A stretch of DNA of 34,751 nucleotides from Bacillota bacterium (GTDB taxonomy: Bacteria > Bacillota > Sulfobacillia > JAJZYS01): NCBI GenBank assembly GCA_021797925.1, contig JAJZYS010000004.1:1-34751 (forward strand), given 5' to 3'. The position numbers and the translations under genes were made by a program. This document shows, piece by piece, positions 1 through 11,536 of this stretch. The notes beneath the pieces were generated by a model. That model did not search any database and was not told the origin of the DNA. It worked only from the letters and a program-made list of their open reading frames with translations. Every line of letters begins with the position of its first letter. Within the stretch, counting starts at the first letter, position 1.

Positions 1-113
1 GAGGCCCAGCTTCCAGACCTTTTGCATCCCGATCCCCCGGGCCCGCGACTGCGCCGCAGGGCGGTCCGGGGTCGCCTCCCTTCGTGGATTCATCGCCGGG
101 GCGTGGCGTTGGC

Positions 114-2105
114 TCACGGCCCGCGCCGCGCCGCCTGCTCCGGAAGAGCGGCCGCCACGAGTTCGGCGACGTCCTGCACCGCCACGCCGGATCCCGCGTC
201 CGCGAGCCCGTCGCGCAGCATGACGAGACAGAACGGGCAGGCGGTGGCGATGACCTCGGCGCCCGTCTCGAGGGCCTCCTTCACCCGGATGGCGTTGACG
301 CGCTGGGTCGGCGCCTCCTCCAGCCACATTCGGCCCCCGCCCGCGCCGCAGCACAGGCCTTTCTCCCGGCACCTGGGCATCTCCACGCACCGGCCGCCCA
401 CCGCCCGGATCAGCTGCCGGGGCGGTTCGTACACGTCGTTGTAGCGGCCGAGGTAGCAGGGGTCGTGGTAGGTGACCGAGCGCTCCCCGGTGCCCGCGAC
501 GGCGAGGGCGCCGCCCTCCACGAGCCCGGCGAGGAAGACCGCGTGGTGGACCACCTCCACGTCGCCCAGGTCGTATTCGTGGCGGAAGGTGTTGAAGCAG
601 TGGGGGCAGGTGACGAGGATCCGGCGGGCGCCGGCGGCGAGGATCCGCTCGCGGTTGGCCTCGCGCAGGGTCTGGAAGAGGAACTCGTTTCCGAGCCGCC
701 GTGCCGCCTCCCCGTTGCACGCCTCCCCCGGCCCGAGGACGGCGAAGGAGATGTGCGCCGCTTGGAGCAGGCGCACCACCGCCCGCGTCACCTGCCGGAC
801 GCGCTCGTCATAGCCGCCGGCGCAGCCGATCCAGTACAGGGTGTCCACCGGGCCCGCCACCTCGTCGAGCGACGGCACGCCCAGCTCCGCGAGCCACGCC
901 GAGCGGTCCGCGGGATCCTTGCGCCAGGGGTTGCGGGCGCGCTCAAGGTTCGAGAAGAACACCTGCGCCTGCGCGGGCGCCCGGGCCTCGGTGAGCACCA
1001 GGTACCTTCGCATCTCCACGATGTCCGGGACGTGCTCGTTCATCACGGGACACGCCTGCTCGCAGGCGCGGCAGGTGGTGCACGCCCAGAGGACCTCCTC
1101 GGAGACGATCCCGCCGGGCAGGGGCGCGGGCGGGGCGTCTGCGGCCAGGAGCGCACCGCGCAAGTCGACCATGAGCGCCTTGGGGGAGAGCGGCTTGCCG
1201 CTGAGCCACGCGGGGCAGGCGTCCTGGCAGCGGCCGCACTCGGTGCAGGTGAGGGTGTCCAGCCCCTGCTTCCACGTGAGATCCTCCACGGTCATGGCCC
1301 CGTAGTGGTCGAGCGCCGGGTCCTCGAAATCGACGGGCGCGATCCGGCCGCCCTTGGGCCGGCCGTCCCGGAAGAACACGTTGAACGGCGCCAGCAGGAT
1401 GTGAAAGTGCTTGGACCGCGGGATCTCCACGAGGATGGCGAGGAACGAAAGGTCGTGGAGCGCGAACAGGGCCAGGTAGAGATCACGGGCGGCGGCGGGT
1501 CTCAGCGCGCCCAGGCTGCTGCGCACGAGCTCGCCCAGCGCCCCGCCGGCAGGGGAGGCCGCCTGGGCGAAGCGCATGGCGCTCATGAGAAGGTCGGTGG
1601 CCATGAGCAGGAAGATCAGCAGCACAATCGCGCCGGCGCCGAAGCTGCGCGTGAGCCGGGGCAGCCGGAGCACGTAGCGGCGCCAGGCGGCCACGCCCAC
1701 GGCGACGATCACCAGCGCCTCGGCCACATCCTGGCTCCAGACAAAAGCCGGGCCGAGGGCGCCGCGGAACACGGGCAGGGTGACCTGGCCCAGGAGCGGC
1801 GCCACGATGTTGTTGAGGTTGCCGGCCAGCAGGACGATGAATCCCCAGAAGATGACCGCGTGCATGGACCCGGCCACGGGGTCTTGAAGCAGCCGCCGCT
1901 GCCCGAACACGTTGACCAGGACCGACCCGACACGGCGCAGCGGCCGGTCGAGGCGCCGGTCCGCTCGCAGCCGGGCAAGGCGCACAAGCCGCCAGAGCGC
2001 CTCGCGGGTGAAGACGACGAGGCCCGCGAGGCCCACGGCCACGAACAGCACCGGCCCCGGGATCCCCAACACCACGAGCCGGACCAGCACCCACCTGGGA
2101 TCCAC
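114..2105 (-). CDS. Membrane Fe-S oxidoreductase (NarI-like TM domain + 4Fe-4S dicluster + CCG/HdrB-like domains), ETF:quinone oxidoreductase (EMO/DUF224) type
   Basis: Minus ORF; likely GTG start [14 protein letters not shown] at 2105. N-terminal TM segments, [12 protein letters not shown] and [12 protein letters not shown] motifs, C-terminal [12 protein letters not shown] and [12 protein letters not shown] motifs. Lies next to etfBA. Confidence 0.85.
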   Translation of the reverse strand: MDPRWVLVRLVVLGIPGPVLFVAVGLAGLVVFTREALWRLVRLARLRADRRLDRPLRRVGSVLVNVFGQRRLLQDPVAGSMHAVIFWGFIVLLAGNLNNIVAPLLGQVTLPVFRGALGPAFVWSQDVAEALVIVAVGVAAWRRYVLRLPRLTRSFGAGAIVLLIFLLMATDLLMSAMRFAQAASPAGGALGELVRSSLGALRPAAARDLYLALFALHDLSFLAILVEIPRSKHFHILLAPFNVFFRDGRPKGGRIAPVDFEDPALDHYGAMTVEDLTWKQGLDTLTCTECGRCQDACPAWLSGKPLSPKALMVDLRGALLAADAPPAPLPGGIVSEEVLWACTTCRACEQACPVMNEHVPDIVEMRRYLVLTEARAPAQAQVFFSNLERARNPWRKDPADRSAWLAELGVPSLDEVAGPVDTLYWIGCAGGYDERVRQVTRAVVRLLQAAHISFAVLGPGEACNGEAARRLGNEFLFQTLREANRERILAAGARRILVTCPHCFNTFRHEYDLGDVEVVHHAVFLAGLVEGGALAVAGTGERSVTYHDPCYLGRYNDVYEPPRQLIRAVGGRCVEMPRCREKGLCCGAGGGRMWLEEAPTQRVNAIRVKEALETGAEVIATACPFCLVMLRDGLADAGSGVAVQDVAELVAAALPEQAARRGP

Positions 2106-2142
2106 CCGCTGACGTCCCCCTTTTCGGGCCCGTGCCTTGGAG

Positions 2143-3093
2143 CTAGCGCTTGACCCCGTGTTCCGCGAGGCCCCCGATGAGGCCCGCGACCACCTCGCGC
2201 CAGTCGCCCACCACGCCCAGCTCGGCGCGCTGGAAGACGGGCGCGTCCGGGTCGCGGTTGATGGCGACGACGTGGCGGGCCCGGGTGATGCCCGCCAGGT
2301 GCTGGCTGGCCCCGGAGATGCCCACCGCGATGTACAGGTCCGGTGCCACCTGGACCCCGGTCTGCCCCACCTGGCGGGCCGGGGCCGCCCAACCCGCGTC
2401 CACCGCCGCCCGGGATGCGCCCACCGCCGCCCCGATGAGCTCGGCCAGCTCCGCGAGGCGCCCGAACCCCTCGGGACCGCCCAGCCCCCGGCCCCCGCTG
2501 ACGATGCGGCGAGCGCCCGCAAGGTCGGCCCCGTCGCTCGCGGCCGCTTCGCGCCGCTCGACGCGCACCGCGGCGTCCCTGGGCCGGCGGCCGCGCACTG
2601 CGGCGGGCGCGGGCGGCCCGGCCTCGGGGTCCTCGGGGTCCACCGCGCCCGCCAAGAGCTGCACCATGGGCACGGGGCCCAGGGGTCTGAGGGTGGCCAC
2701 CGCCTTGCCACCGTGGATGCCCTTGCGGACCGCGACTCCCTGCGCGTCGACCATCAGAGCCTGACCCGCGGCGACAAAGCCCGTGCCCAGGCGCACGGCC
2801 ACCCGCGTGCCCGTCTCGAGGCCCCAGCGGCCGGCGGGCCACACCACGAGGCCGGGCGCCGCCTCCGCGACCGCCTCGGCGAGGTCCGCGACGGCGTCGT
2901 CCTCGATCTCGGCCGGAGGATCGAAGCCGAGGCGGCGGGTGGCGCCGTAGGCCCCGTAGTCCGCGGGGGCGGGACCCGGGTCGATCACCAGGAGATCCGA
3001 AAGCGGCCCGGCGCCCCGGGCCGCGGCGATCGCCTCGAGGGTCGCGCGGGTCGGTCCCTCGGGCGACGGTTCGGCCACGACGCATGCGCGCAT
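2143..3093 (-). CDS. etfA: Electron transfer flavoprotein subunit alpha
   Basis: Start [14 protein letters not shown]-terminal ETF-alpha FAD region: [13 protein letters not shown]...[49 protein letters not shown]. Confidence 0.93.
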   Translation of the reverse strand: MRACVVAEPSPEGPTRATLEAIAAARGAGPLSDLLVIDPGPAPADYGAYGATRRLGFDPPAEIEDDAVADLAEAVAEAAPGLVVWPAGRWGLETGTRVAVRLGTGFVAAGQALMVDAQGVAVRKGIHGGKAVATLRPLGPVPMVQLLAGAVDPEDPEAGPPAPAAVRGRRPRDAAVRVERREAAASDGADLAGARRIVSGGRGLGGPEGFGRLAELAELIGAAVGASRAAVDAGWAAPARQVGQTGVQVAPDLYIAVGISGASQHLAGITRARHVVAINRDPDAPVFQRAELGVVGDWREVVAGLIGGLAEHGVKR

Positions 3094-3110
3094 TCCCGAC
3101 CCTCCCGCGT

Positions 3111-3905
3111 TCACAGGATCCGCTCCGACACGAGGCGCTGGGCCAGCGCCCGGCCCCTGGCCTCGCCCGTGGGCCCCTCGAGCAGGACGCAGGTTCCCGC
3201 CGACTTCGGCGCGAGGGCGACCCCCTCGGTGCGCACCGCCGCCGGGACGTCCGCGCGGCTTCCCCCGCTCAGGGTGACGATGGGCCTGCGCCGCGAGGCC
3301 AGGACGTCGCGCACCCGGGCCATGCGCAGCGCGTTGGTCCCGTCGTTGGTCACCGCGACCGCCACCGGCCGCGGGGCCGCCACCCACTGGGTCTCGGCCT
3401 CGAGCATGCGCCGCAGGCGAAAGCCGCCCGGCGGCGAGGCCTCGACGGCGGCCACCGGGGAGACGAGCGGCCAGCCCAGGACCTCGGCCAGCGCCGGCGG
3501 CGTCTGGCGGGTGTCCCACTCGCCCCCTTCCAGGCCCATGAGCACCGCGTCCACCTCGCCCAGTTCCCCGATGGCCGCCGCGAGGACCCTGGCGACCGCG
3601 AACGCGTCCCGTTCGCCGGCGGGTCCCGGGACGAGGGCCGCGTCGGTGGCTCCCACCGCGAGCGCTCGGCGCAGGATCTCCTCGGTGCCCTCCTCCCCGT
3701 GGGACAGCGCCGTCACGAGGGTGTCGGGCTGGGCGTCGCGCACCTTCAGGGCGCACTCGAGCGCGTTTTCGTCATAGGGACCCATCACCATCGGTCCGTC
3801 GCCGGCGCGGGCCCTGCCGGTCACGGGATCGACGTCGAAGCGGCTCGCGGGGATCTCGGGATCGACGATGGCATGCACGCACACCACCAGGTGCACGGCG
3901 CGCAC
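3111..3905 (-). CDS. etfB: Electron transfer flavoprotein subunit beta
   Basis: 264 aa; [17 protein letters not shown]...[19 protein letters not shown]-beta pattern, immediately upstream of etfA. Confidence 0.9.
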   Translation of the reverse strand: MRAVHLVVCVHAIVDPEIPASRFDVDPVTGRARAGDGPMVMGPYDENALECALKVRDAQPDTLVTALSHGEEGTEEILRRALAVGATDAALVPGPAGERDAFAVARVLAAAIGELGEVDAVLMGLEGGEWDTRQTPPALAEVLGWPLVSPVAAVEASPPGGFRLRRMLEAETQWVAAPRPVAVAVTNDGTNALRMARVRDVLASRRRPIVTLSGGSRADVPAAVRTEGVALAPKSAGTCVLLEGPTGEARGRALAQRLVSERIL

Positions 3906-3926
3906 CTCCCTCTGCGGAATGCCGGG

Positions 3927-5426
3927 TCACGCGCGGCGGGGGGCGTCCGCGGACTCGGCGAGCCGGGCCGCGCCCTGACCGGCGCGCCGGCCGAAGACGG
4001 TTCCCGACATGAGGCCGGTGCCCCCGGGATAGTTGTGGTAGAAGAGGCCCCCCACGAGCTCGCCGCAGGCGAAAAGGCCCGGGATGACCCGGTGCTCGGT
4101 GTCGAGCACCTTCGCGTCGGGCGTCACCCTGAGCCCCCCGAAGGTGAACGTGATGCCGCAGGTGACCCCGTAGCCCACGAACGGCGGCTCGTCGAGCCGC
4201 AGCGCCCAGTTGCTCTTGGGGGGAGTGATCCCCCGCGCGGCCTTGCCGTCCTTCACCGTGGGGTCGAAGTCTCCTTCCTGCACCGCGGCGTTGAACTCGG
4301 CGACGGTGCGCTCCAGCGCGTCCGCGTCGATCTCAAGCCGCCTCGCCAGCTCCCGGATCGTGTCCGCCTCCGCCCGGGTCACCTCCGGGATGCGGTACTC
4401 GTCGCGCAGGAGGTGCATCACCTTGCGGTCGAACAGCTGGAACGCCACGTGGTCGCTTTGGCGCAGGATCTCCCGGCCGTACTTCGCGTACGTGTAGTTG
4501 CGAAAGTCCGCGCCCTCGTCGACGAAGCGCCGGCCCTCGCGGTTGACCATGATCCCGAACGGGTACGAATGCTTTTGGAAGCCGTCGGCGATCTTGCGGT
4601 CCCCGTGCGCAGGAGCGTTCTGGTCCCACGCGACCGCGTGGCAGCCCGACCAGTGCCCGTACGGCTCCGCCCCGGCCTCCAGGCCCATGACGATCCCGTC
4701 CCCGGTGTTGTACGGCGTGCCCCGCACCTTGGCCAGATCCCAGTCCGGACCCAGGTACGCGGCCCGCAGTTGCGCGCTGGCCTCGAAGCCGCCCGACGCC
4801 AGCACCACCGCGGGGGTCCGGACGGTCTCCTCGCCCTGGGGCGTCTGCACCTTCACCCCGCGCACGCGGCCCCCCTCCAGGAGCAGGCGGCGGGCCCGCG
4901 CGTCGTAGCGCAGCGTCACCCCGCGGGCCTCGGCGGCGTCGGCGAGCATGCGCACAAGGTCCGCCCCTCCGCCCACCGACTCCACGATCAGCCCGCCCCA
5001 GAAGCGGTGGCGGCCCCTCACCTGGAACGCCTGCCGGCCGTACATGAGCTCGAACCGGACTCCCTGGCTGCGCATCCAGCACATGGCGGGGAACGAGTCC
5101 GAGACCAGCCGGTCCGCGAGCTCGGGATCGCAGCGGTACTGGGTCACCCGGCACAGATCGTCGTAGTACTGCTCCTCGGAGTACGAACCCACCTCCACGG
5201 CGGTGCGCTCGTGCTCATCCAAGGGTCCCACGACCTGCTCCACGTCCTCAAGGCCCCGGTACGCGAAGCGGAAGGCGCCGGCGGTGAAGTGGGAGTTCCC
5301 GCCCCGCCACTCCCGGGGGGCCCGCTCCAGCACCAGGGTGCGGGCGCCGCCCTCGGCGGCGGCGAGGGCGGCGCAAAGCCCCGCATTCCCGCTGCCCACG
5401 ACCACCACGTCGAACGCCTGCCCCAT
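3927..5426 (-). CDS. FAD-dependent oxidoreductase, fumarate reductase/tricarballylate dehydrogenase (TcuA)-like
   Basis: MGQAFDVVVVGSGNAGLCAALAAAEGGARTLVLERAP (Rossmann FAD motif), RGGNSHFTAGAFRFAY, C-terminal GGLRVTPDAKVLDTEHRVIPGLFACGELVGGLFYHNYPGGTGLMSGTVFGRRAG. GGAGGG RBS upstream of the ATG at 5426. Confidence 0.85.
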   Translation of the reverse strand: MGQAFDVVVVGSGNAGLCAALAAAEGGARTLVLERAPREWRGGNSHFTAGAFRFAYRGLEDVEQVVGPLDEHERTAVEVGSYSEEQYYDDLCRVTQYRCDPELADRLVSDSFPAMCWMRSQGVRFELMYGRQAFQVRGRHRFWGGLIVESVGGGADLVRMLADAAEARGVTLRYDARARRLLLEGGRVRGVKVQTPQGEETVRTPAVVLASGGFEASAQLRAAYLGPDWDLAKVRGTPYNTGDGIVMGLEAGAEPYGHWSGCHAVAWDQNAPAHGDRKIADGFQKHSYPFGIMVNREGRRFVDEGADFRNYTYAKYGREILRQSDHVAFQLFDRKVMHLLRDEYRIPEVTRAEADTIRELARRLEIDADALERTVAEFNAAVQEGDFDPTVKDGKAARGITPPKSNWALRLDEPPFVGYGVTCGITFTFGGLRVTPDAKVLDTEHRVIPGLFACGELVGGLFYHNYPGGTGLMSGTVFGRRAGQGAARLAESADAPRRA

Positions 5427-5443
5427 GTCGCTTCCCTCCATCG

Positions 5444-6919
<1,476 letters not shown>

Positions 6920-6920
6920 C

Positions 6921-7733
6921 TCATGCCCCCCATCCCAGGGGCGCCAGCGCCGCCACCGATCGCGCCAGCGATCCCGCGGGGTCCGCGCCGTCGACCACCT
7001 CCAGCACGCTGGGACCGGCGTACCCCGTGAGGGCGATGGCCTCGGCGAGGGCCGGGAAGGGGACGTCCCCCGTTCCTACCGCCCCGTGGGTCCATCGCGA
7101 CCGCGTCGTGTCCGACAGGTGCACGAGCCCCGCGTGGGCGCTCGCGAGCCGCCAGGCCGGGAGGGGATCCTCGGCCGTGAAGACGTTGGCCGAGTCGAAG
7201 ACCAGGCGCAGGCCCGGATCGGCCATCTCCTCGATGACCGCGACGACGTCCTGGGTTCGCTCGAGAAAGAGCGAGGGGGCGGCCTCGAGGCCCAGTCGCA
7301 CGCCCAGGGCGGACGCCCGCCTCAGCAGCCGCTCGAGGCCCCGCTTGAGGACCCCGGTGGCGTCCTCGAGCGGGGAAGGCAGCAGGCCGTGCCGCCGGCC
7401 GCCGATGACGACCACCAGCTGGCCCTCGAGGTCGTGACACAGCTCGATGCACGATTCCAGTTCACCCAGCGTCGCCTTGCGGATGGCGGGGTTCAGGCTC
7501 ACCAGGTTCAGGTCCAGGTAGGTCGGGTTCACCGACACCACCGTGAGTCCCAGCCGGCGCAGCCGGCGCGCGAGTCGAAGGCGCTCGTACGCCCCCGCGC
7601 CGGCCGGCCACAGGTGCGGCGGACTGGCCGTGAGCTCCACCTCGCGCATGCCCAGCTCCGCCAGGGCCGTCAGCGCCTCCTCCAGCGTCGAGCGGTAGAG
7701 AAACCCGTACGTGGCGGCGCCCAGCGGCCTCAC
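6921..7733 (-). CDS. Sugar phosphate isomerase/epimerase-like TIM-barrel protein (xylose isomerase-like)
   Basis: GTG start VRPLGAATYGFLYRSTLEEALTALAELGMREVELTASPPHLWP; LGLEAAPSLFLERTQDVVAVIEEMADPGLRLVFDSANVF. GTGA overlap with the upstream ThDP enzyme stop. Confidence 0.82.
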   Translation of the reverse strand: MRPLGAATYGFLYRSTLEEALTALAELGMREVELTASPPHLWPAGAGAYERLRLARRLRRLGLTVVSVNPTYLDLNLVSLNPAIRKATLGELESCIELCHDLEGQLVVVIGGRRHGLLPSPLEDATGVLKRGLERLLRRASALGVRLGLEAAPSLFLERTQDVVAVIEEMADPGLRLVFDSANVFTAEDPLPAWRLASAHAGLVHLSDTTRSRWTHGAVGTGDVPFPALAEAIALTGYAGPSVLEVVDGADPAGSLARSVAALAPLGWGA

Positions 7734-9529
7734 TGGGCCCCGGCTCCCGGAACGTACGACGGGGCGAACGGCGCCAGAGGCGGCAGCTGCCACCCGCCGG
7801 TCCCCGCGGGACGCACGTCGCCGCGCACCGGCACGTCGATCACCGACGGCCGGCGGGAGCGCACGGCGCTGTCGATGGCGTCGCCCAGGTCCCCGACGCG
7901 CTCGACGCGGTACCCGTCCGCTCCCATGGCGCGGGCGATGGCCGCGAAGTCGTAGCGCACCGGTTCGCCGCTCTCCCCGTCCAGGAAGCGGGTCCCGAGC
8001 TCCCTGGGCCCGAACGCGGCCACCTGCAGGTCCAGGATGGAGAGGTATCCGCCGTTGTTCCACACCACCCAGATGGCGGGGATGTGATACTCCACGGCGG
8101 TGGCCACGGCGTGGGGGGTCATGAGCATCCCGCCGTCGCCGCACACGGCCACGCACGTCCGGTCGGGCACCGCCAGGTGGGCCCCCAGGACGCCGCACAC
8201 GCCGAACCCCATGGAGCCGAATCCCCACGACTGCAGCAGGGAGCGGTGCCGGCGCACGGGCCAGCTCTGCACCAGCCAGTTGTGGTGCACGCCCACGTCG
8301 GAGAGGACCACCGCGTCCTCGGGCAGCGCGGCGGCCAGGGTGGTGATCAGCCGCTCCGGATGGAAGGGAACCCCGTCGGCCTCGCGCAGCGGGGCCCGAT
8401 CCGCCTGCCAGACGCGCCGGGCCTCCTCGAGCCGACCGACCCAGGCCGCCTCCGACCCCGGGCGGATCCCGCCGGGACCGAGCTCGGCCTGCATCTGGCC
8501 CACCACCGTCTTGACGTCTCCCAGGAGGCCGATGGCCACGGGGTAGTTGCGTCCGATCTCGTCGGGATCCACGTCCACCTGGATGAGGCGGGTGGGGGGG
8601 ATGCTGAAGGTGTAGCCGTGGATCCAGCCGCTCGAGACCCGGTCGTCGAAGCGCACGCCCAGGGCCACGAGCACGTCGGCGCCCCGGGTGGCCTCGTTGG
8701 CCGCGTACGTGCCGTTGCGGCCGACCCGACCGAAGTGCAGGGGATGATCCTCCGTCAGCACGCCCGCGCCCAGGGGGGTGCTCACCACCGGCAGGCCCAG
8801 GCGTTCGGCCAGCGCCTGGACTTGCGCCTCGGCCTCGGACAGCACGACCCCGCCGCCCACCAAGAGGACCGGGCGCCGCGCCTCGAGCAGCATCCCCACC
8901 GCCGCGCGGACCCGCTCGGGATCGGCGCCGCCCCGGAACACGGGCGGACCGGGGACGGGGGCGTCGCCGTCGTCGCATTCCACCTTCTCCACGAACAGGT
9001 CCAGGGGCACGTCCACGTGCACCGGTCCGGGTCGGCCGTCGCACATGATGCGGAAGGCCTGGCGCATCACCCCCGGGAGCTGCTCGGGCCGGGTGGGCTG
9101 GAAGCTGCGCTTGACGTAGGGACGCAGCACCGAAGGAAAGTCGGCCTGGAAGTAGCGGTAGGTTTCCTGGAAGGCGCCGCGGTTGAAGTGGGAGCTGGGG
9201 ACGTTGCCGGTGATGGCCAAGAGCGCCGAGGAGTCCATCATCGCCGACGCGAGGGCGACGGGCAGGTTGGTGGAGCCGGGACCGGAGGAGGCGAAGATGG
9301 CGCAGGGCTCGTGGGTGAGCCGGAAATACGCGTCGGCCATATGGCCGGCGGCCTGCTCGTGGTGGACGGATATGGTGCGTACGTTCGCGCGTGCGTCGTA
9401 GAGGGCGTCGAGCAGCCCGATGTTGGCGTGGCCGCACAGCCCGAAGGCGTACGGGACGCCTTGGCGCACCAGCTGGTCGACGATGACGGCACCCCCGGTC
9501 CGGAGCGTCACTCCGCTTCTCAGGGACAC
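7730..9529 (-). CDS. Thiamine-diphosphate-dependent enzyme, acetolactate synthase large subunit-like; substrate unknown
   Basis: 599 aa; VPYAFGLCGHANIGLLDAL, HHEQAAGHMADAYFR, SSGPGSTNL, ThDP motif GDGGMLMTPHAVATAVEYHIPAIWVVWNN. Confidence 0.9.
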   Translation of the reverse strand: MSLRSGVTLRTGGAVIVDQLVRQGVPYAFGLCGHANIGLLDALYDARANVRTISVHHEQAAGHMADAYFRLTHEPCAIFASSGPGSTNLPVALASAMMDSSALLAITGNVPSSHFNRGAFQETYRYFQADFPSVLRPYVKRSFQPTRPEQLPGVMRQAFRIMCDGRPGPVHVDVPLDLFVEKVECDDGDAPVPGPPVFRGGADPERVRAAVGMLLEARRPVLLVGGGVVLSEAEAQVQALAERLGLPVVSTPLGAGVLTEDHPLHFGRVGRNGTYAANEATRGADVLVALGVRFDDRVSSGWIHGYTFSIPPTRLIQVDVDPDEIGRNYPVAIGLLGDVKTVVGQMQAELGPGGIRPGSEAAWVGRLEEARRVWQADRAPLREADGVPFHPERLITTLAAALPEDAVVLSDVGVHHNWLVQSWPVRRHRSLLQSWGFGSMGFGVCGVLGAHLAVPDRTCVAVCGDGGMLMTPHAVATAVEYHIPAIWVVWNNGGYLSILDLQVAAFGPRELGTRFLDGESGEPVRYDFAAIARAMGADGYRVERVGDLGDAIDSAVRSRRPSVIDVPVRGDVRPAGTGGWQLPPLAPFAPSYVPGAGAQ

Positions 9530-9575
9530 TTCGTTCCCATCCTCCCTCGACGCGCCCCCTCAGGTCGCCGCGGGG

Positions 9576-11120
9576 TCACGGGTTGGCGGGTCGCGCCGAC
9601 CCCTCCCCCGGTCCTGCGAGCGAGATCCAGACGCTCTTCACATGGGTGTAGGCTTCCAGGGCGTGCGCCCCGAGCTCCCGACCGTAGCCGCTCTGCCGGT
9701 AACCACCGAAGGGGACGGCGGGATCGAACTCGTTGTCGCAGTTGACCCACACGGTGCCTGACCTCAGGTTCGCCGCCAGGCGATGTGCGGCCGCCAGGTC
9801 GTGGGTCCACACCCCGGCCGCCAGTCCGTACGGGGTGGCGTTGGCCAGCGCCACCGCCTCGTCCAGGGTGTCGAAGGGCACGACGCCGAGGACCGGGCCG
9901 AAGATCTCCTCCTGGGCGATGCGCATGCCTGGGTCCACCTGCCCGAACACGGTGGGTGCGACGAAGTATCCGTTCCCCAGCGGTCCACCCGGGCGGGTGC
10001 CGCCGCACAGGACGTGGGCCCCTTCCCGCCGGCCCGCGTCGATGTACCCGAGGACGCGGTGCAGCTGGGTCTCGGAGACCAGGGGCCCCATCTGGGTGTC
10101 CGGGTCGAGCCCGGGACCCACGCGGATCCGGCTCGCAAGCTCGGCCACTCTCTCGGTGAACGGCCGGTAGCGCCGCCGCTGCACCAGCACCCGCGAGAGC
10201 GCCGAGCAGACCTGGCCCGCGTTGTGGAAGACCCCGTGGAGTACCGACGGGGCCACCTCCTCGACGGCCACGTCGTCGAGGAGGATCACCGCGGACTTGC
10301 CGCCGAGTTCCAGGGTGACACGCTTGAGGTTGCCCGCGGAGGCCGCGACGATCTTGCGGCCGGTCTCGGTGGAGCCGGTGAAGGCGATCTTGTCCACGCG
10401 GGGATGCTCGCTCAGGGCGGCCCCTGCCTCCTCGCCGAGCCCGGTGATCACGTTGAGGACCCCGGGCGGGAAGCCCGCCTCGCGGCTCAGCTGGGCGAGG
10501 TAGAGGGCACTGAGCGGCGTCTCCTCGGCCGGCTTGAGGATGACGCAGTCACCCGCCGCCAGGGGCGCTCCCAGCTTCCACGTCGCGTTGTCCAGGGGGA
10601 AATTCCAGGCGGTGATGGCGGCGACGACGCCCACCGGCTCGCGCCGCGTGTACACGAAGAAGCGGCCGGCTTCGCGGACGGGGATCGTCTCCCCGTGGAT
10701 CTTGGTCGCCCAGCCGGCGTAGTACCTGAGGTGCGCCGCCGAGGAGCGCACCTCGCCCCGGCTCTGGGCGAGCGGCATGCCGTTGTCGAGGGTGTCGAGC
10801 ACCGCCAGGGTGTCTTCGTGCTCCTCGAGAAGGTCCGCGAGCCGTTCGAGGCACCGGGAGCGCTCGGCGGGTGGAACGCGGGTCCAGGTCCCTTCGTCGA
10901 ACGCCCGGCGCGAGGACGCGACCGCCCGGTCCACGTCCGCGGCCTCGGCGAGGGCGACGTGAGCCAGCGTGGAACCGTCGGCGGGATTGAGGACGGGGAG
11001 GGTTCGGGCGGCGGCGGGGGTCTCCCACCGCCCGTCGATCCACAGGCCGTGACCGCGGGCGAGAAAGCGCTCCACGGGCTCGGGCAGCCGGGTGGGAGCG
11101 CCGGCGGCGGGGCCCGTCAT
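9576..11120 (-). CDS. Aldehyde dehydrogenase (betaine/phenylacetaldehyde dehydrogenase-like)
   Basis: MTGPAAGAPTRLPEPVERF; EPVGVVAAITAWNFPL, FTGSTETGRKI, LELGGKSAVI, NAGQVCSALSR, EEIFGPVLGV. Confidence 0.92.
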   Translation of the reverse strand: MTGPAAGAPTRLPEPVERFLARGHGLWIDGRWETPAAARTLPVLNPADGSTLAHVALAEAADVDRAVASSRRAFDEGTWTRVPPAERSRCLERLADLLEEHEDTLAVLDTLDNGMPLAQSRGEVRSSAAHLRYYAGWATKIHGETIPVREAGRFFVYTRREPVGVVAAITAWNFPLDNATWKLGAPLAAGDCVILKPAEETPLSALYLAQLSREAGFPPGVLNVITGLGEEAGAALSEHPRVDKIAFTGSTETGRKIVAASAGNLKRVTLELGGKSAVILLDDVAVEEVAPSVLHGVFHNAGQVCSALSRVLVQRRRYRPFTERVAELASRIRVGPGLDPDTQMGPLVSETQLHRVLGYIDAGRREGAHVLCGGTRPGGPLGNGYFVAPTVFGQVDPGMRIAQEEIFGPVLGVVPFDTLDEAVALANATPYGLAAGVWTHDLAAAHRLAANLRSGTVWVNCDNEFDPAVPFGGYRQSGYGRELGAHALEAYTHVKSVWISLAGPGEGSARPANP

Positions 11121-11536
11121 GACCGAGGCGCCTCGTGGTCCGCTTCGGGAGCCGCGAAGTACTCCCGGTAGTGGGCGTGAAACGCCTCTTCGGGCGGGGA
11201 GGCGGTCACCACGAACACCAGGTGGGTGAACCCCGTGTTGAAGATGCCGTGGCGGGAACCGGGCGGGACGAAGATCACCGTGCCCGGCTCCACGACGTGC
11301 CGCTCGCCGTCGAGCAGGAAGAGCCCCTCCCCGGCGAGGAAGTAGAAGACCTCCTCGGAGCGCTCGTGAGCGTGGACCTCGGCGTGGGCCTTGGGAGCGT
11401 ACGAGGAGATGAAGAAGTCCAGGTTCCTCGCGCCGCAGGTCTCGCGGGTGACCAAGAGCTTGGTCAGGGCCGCGTCCTTGTGACCCATGAGGTCCACCCA
11501 TTCCACTTCCACCGCGCGCCGCACCATGCCGCTCAT
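11117..11536 (-). CDS. Cupin-domain protein
   Basis: 140 codons; HAEVHAHERSEEVFYFLAGEGLFLLDGERHVVEPGTVIFVPPGSRHGIFN is a clear cupin double motif. Overlaps neighbours by 4 nt. Confidence 0.9.
   Translation of the reverse strand: MSGMVRRAVEVEWVDLMGHKDAALTKLLVTRETCGARNLDFFISSYAPKAHAEVHAHERSEEVFYFLAGEGLFLLDGERHVVEPGTVIFVPPGSRHGIFNTGFTHLVFVVTASPPEEAFHAHYREYFAAPEADHEAPRS

Noticed and set aside
1-27. Possible start of a further minus-strand operon gene (MQKVWKLGL)
   Set aside because: Only nine codons are visible at the window edge; too little to support.
84-2153. 689-aa plus-strand ORF
   Set aside because: Antisense shadow of the Fe-S oxidoreductase; low-complexity composition typical of high-GC antisense frames.
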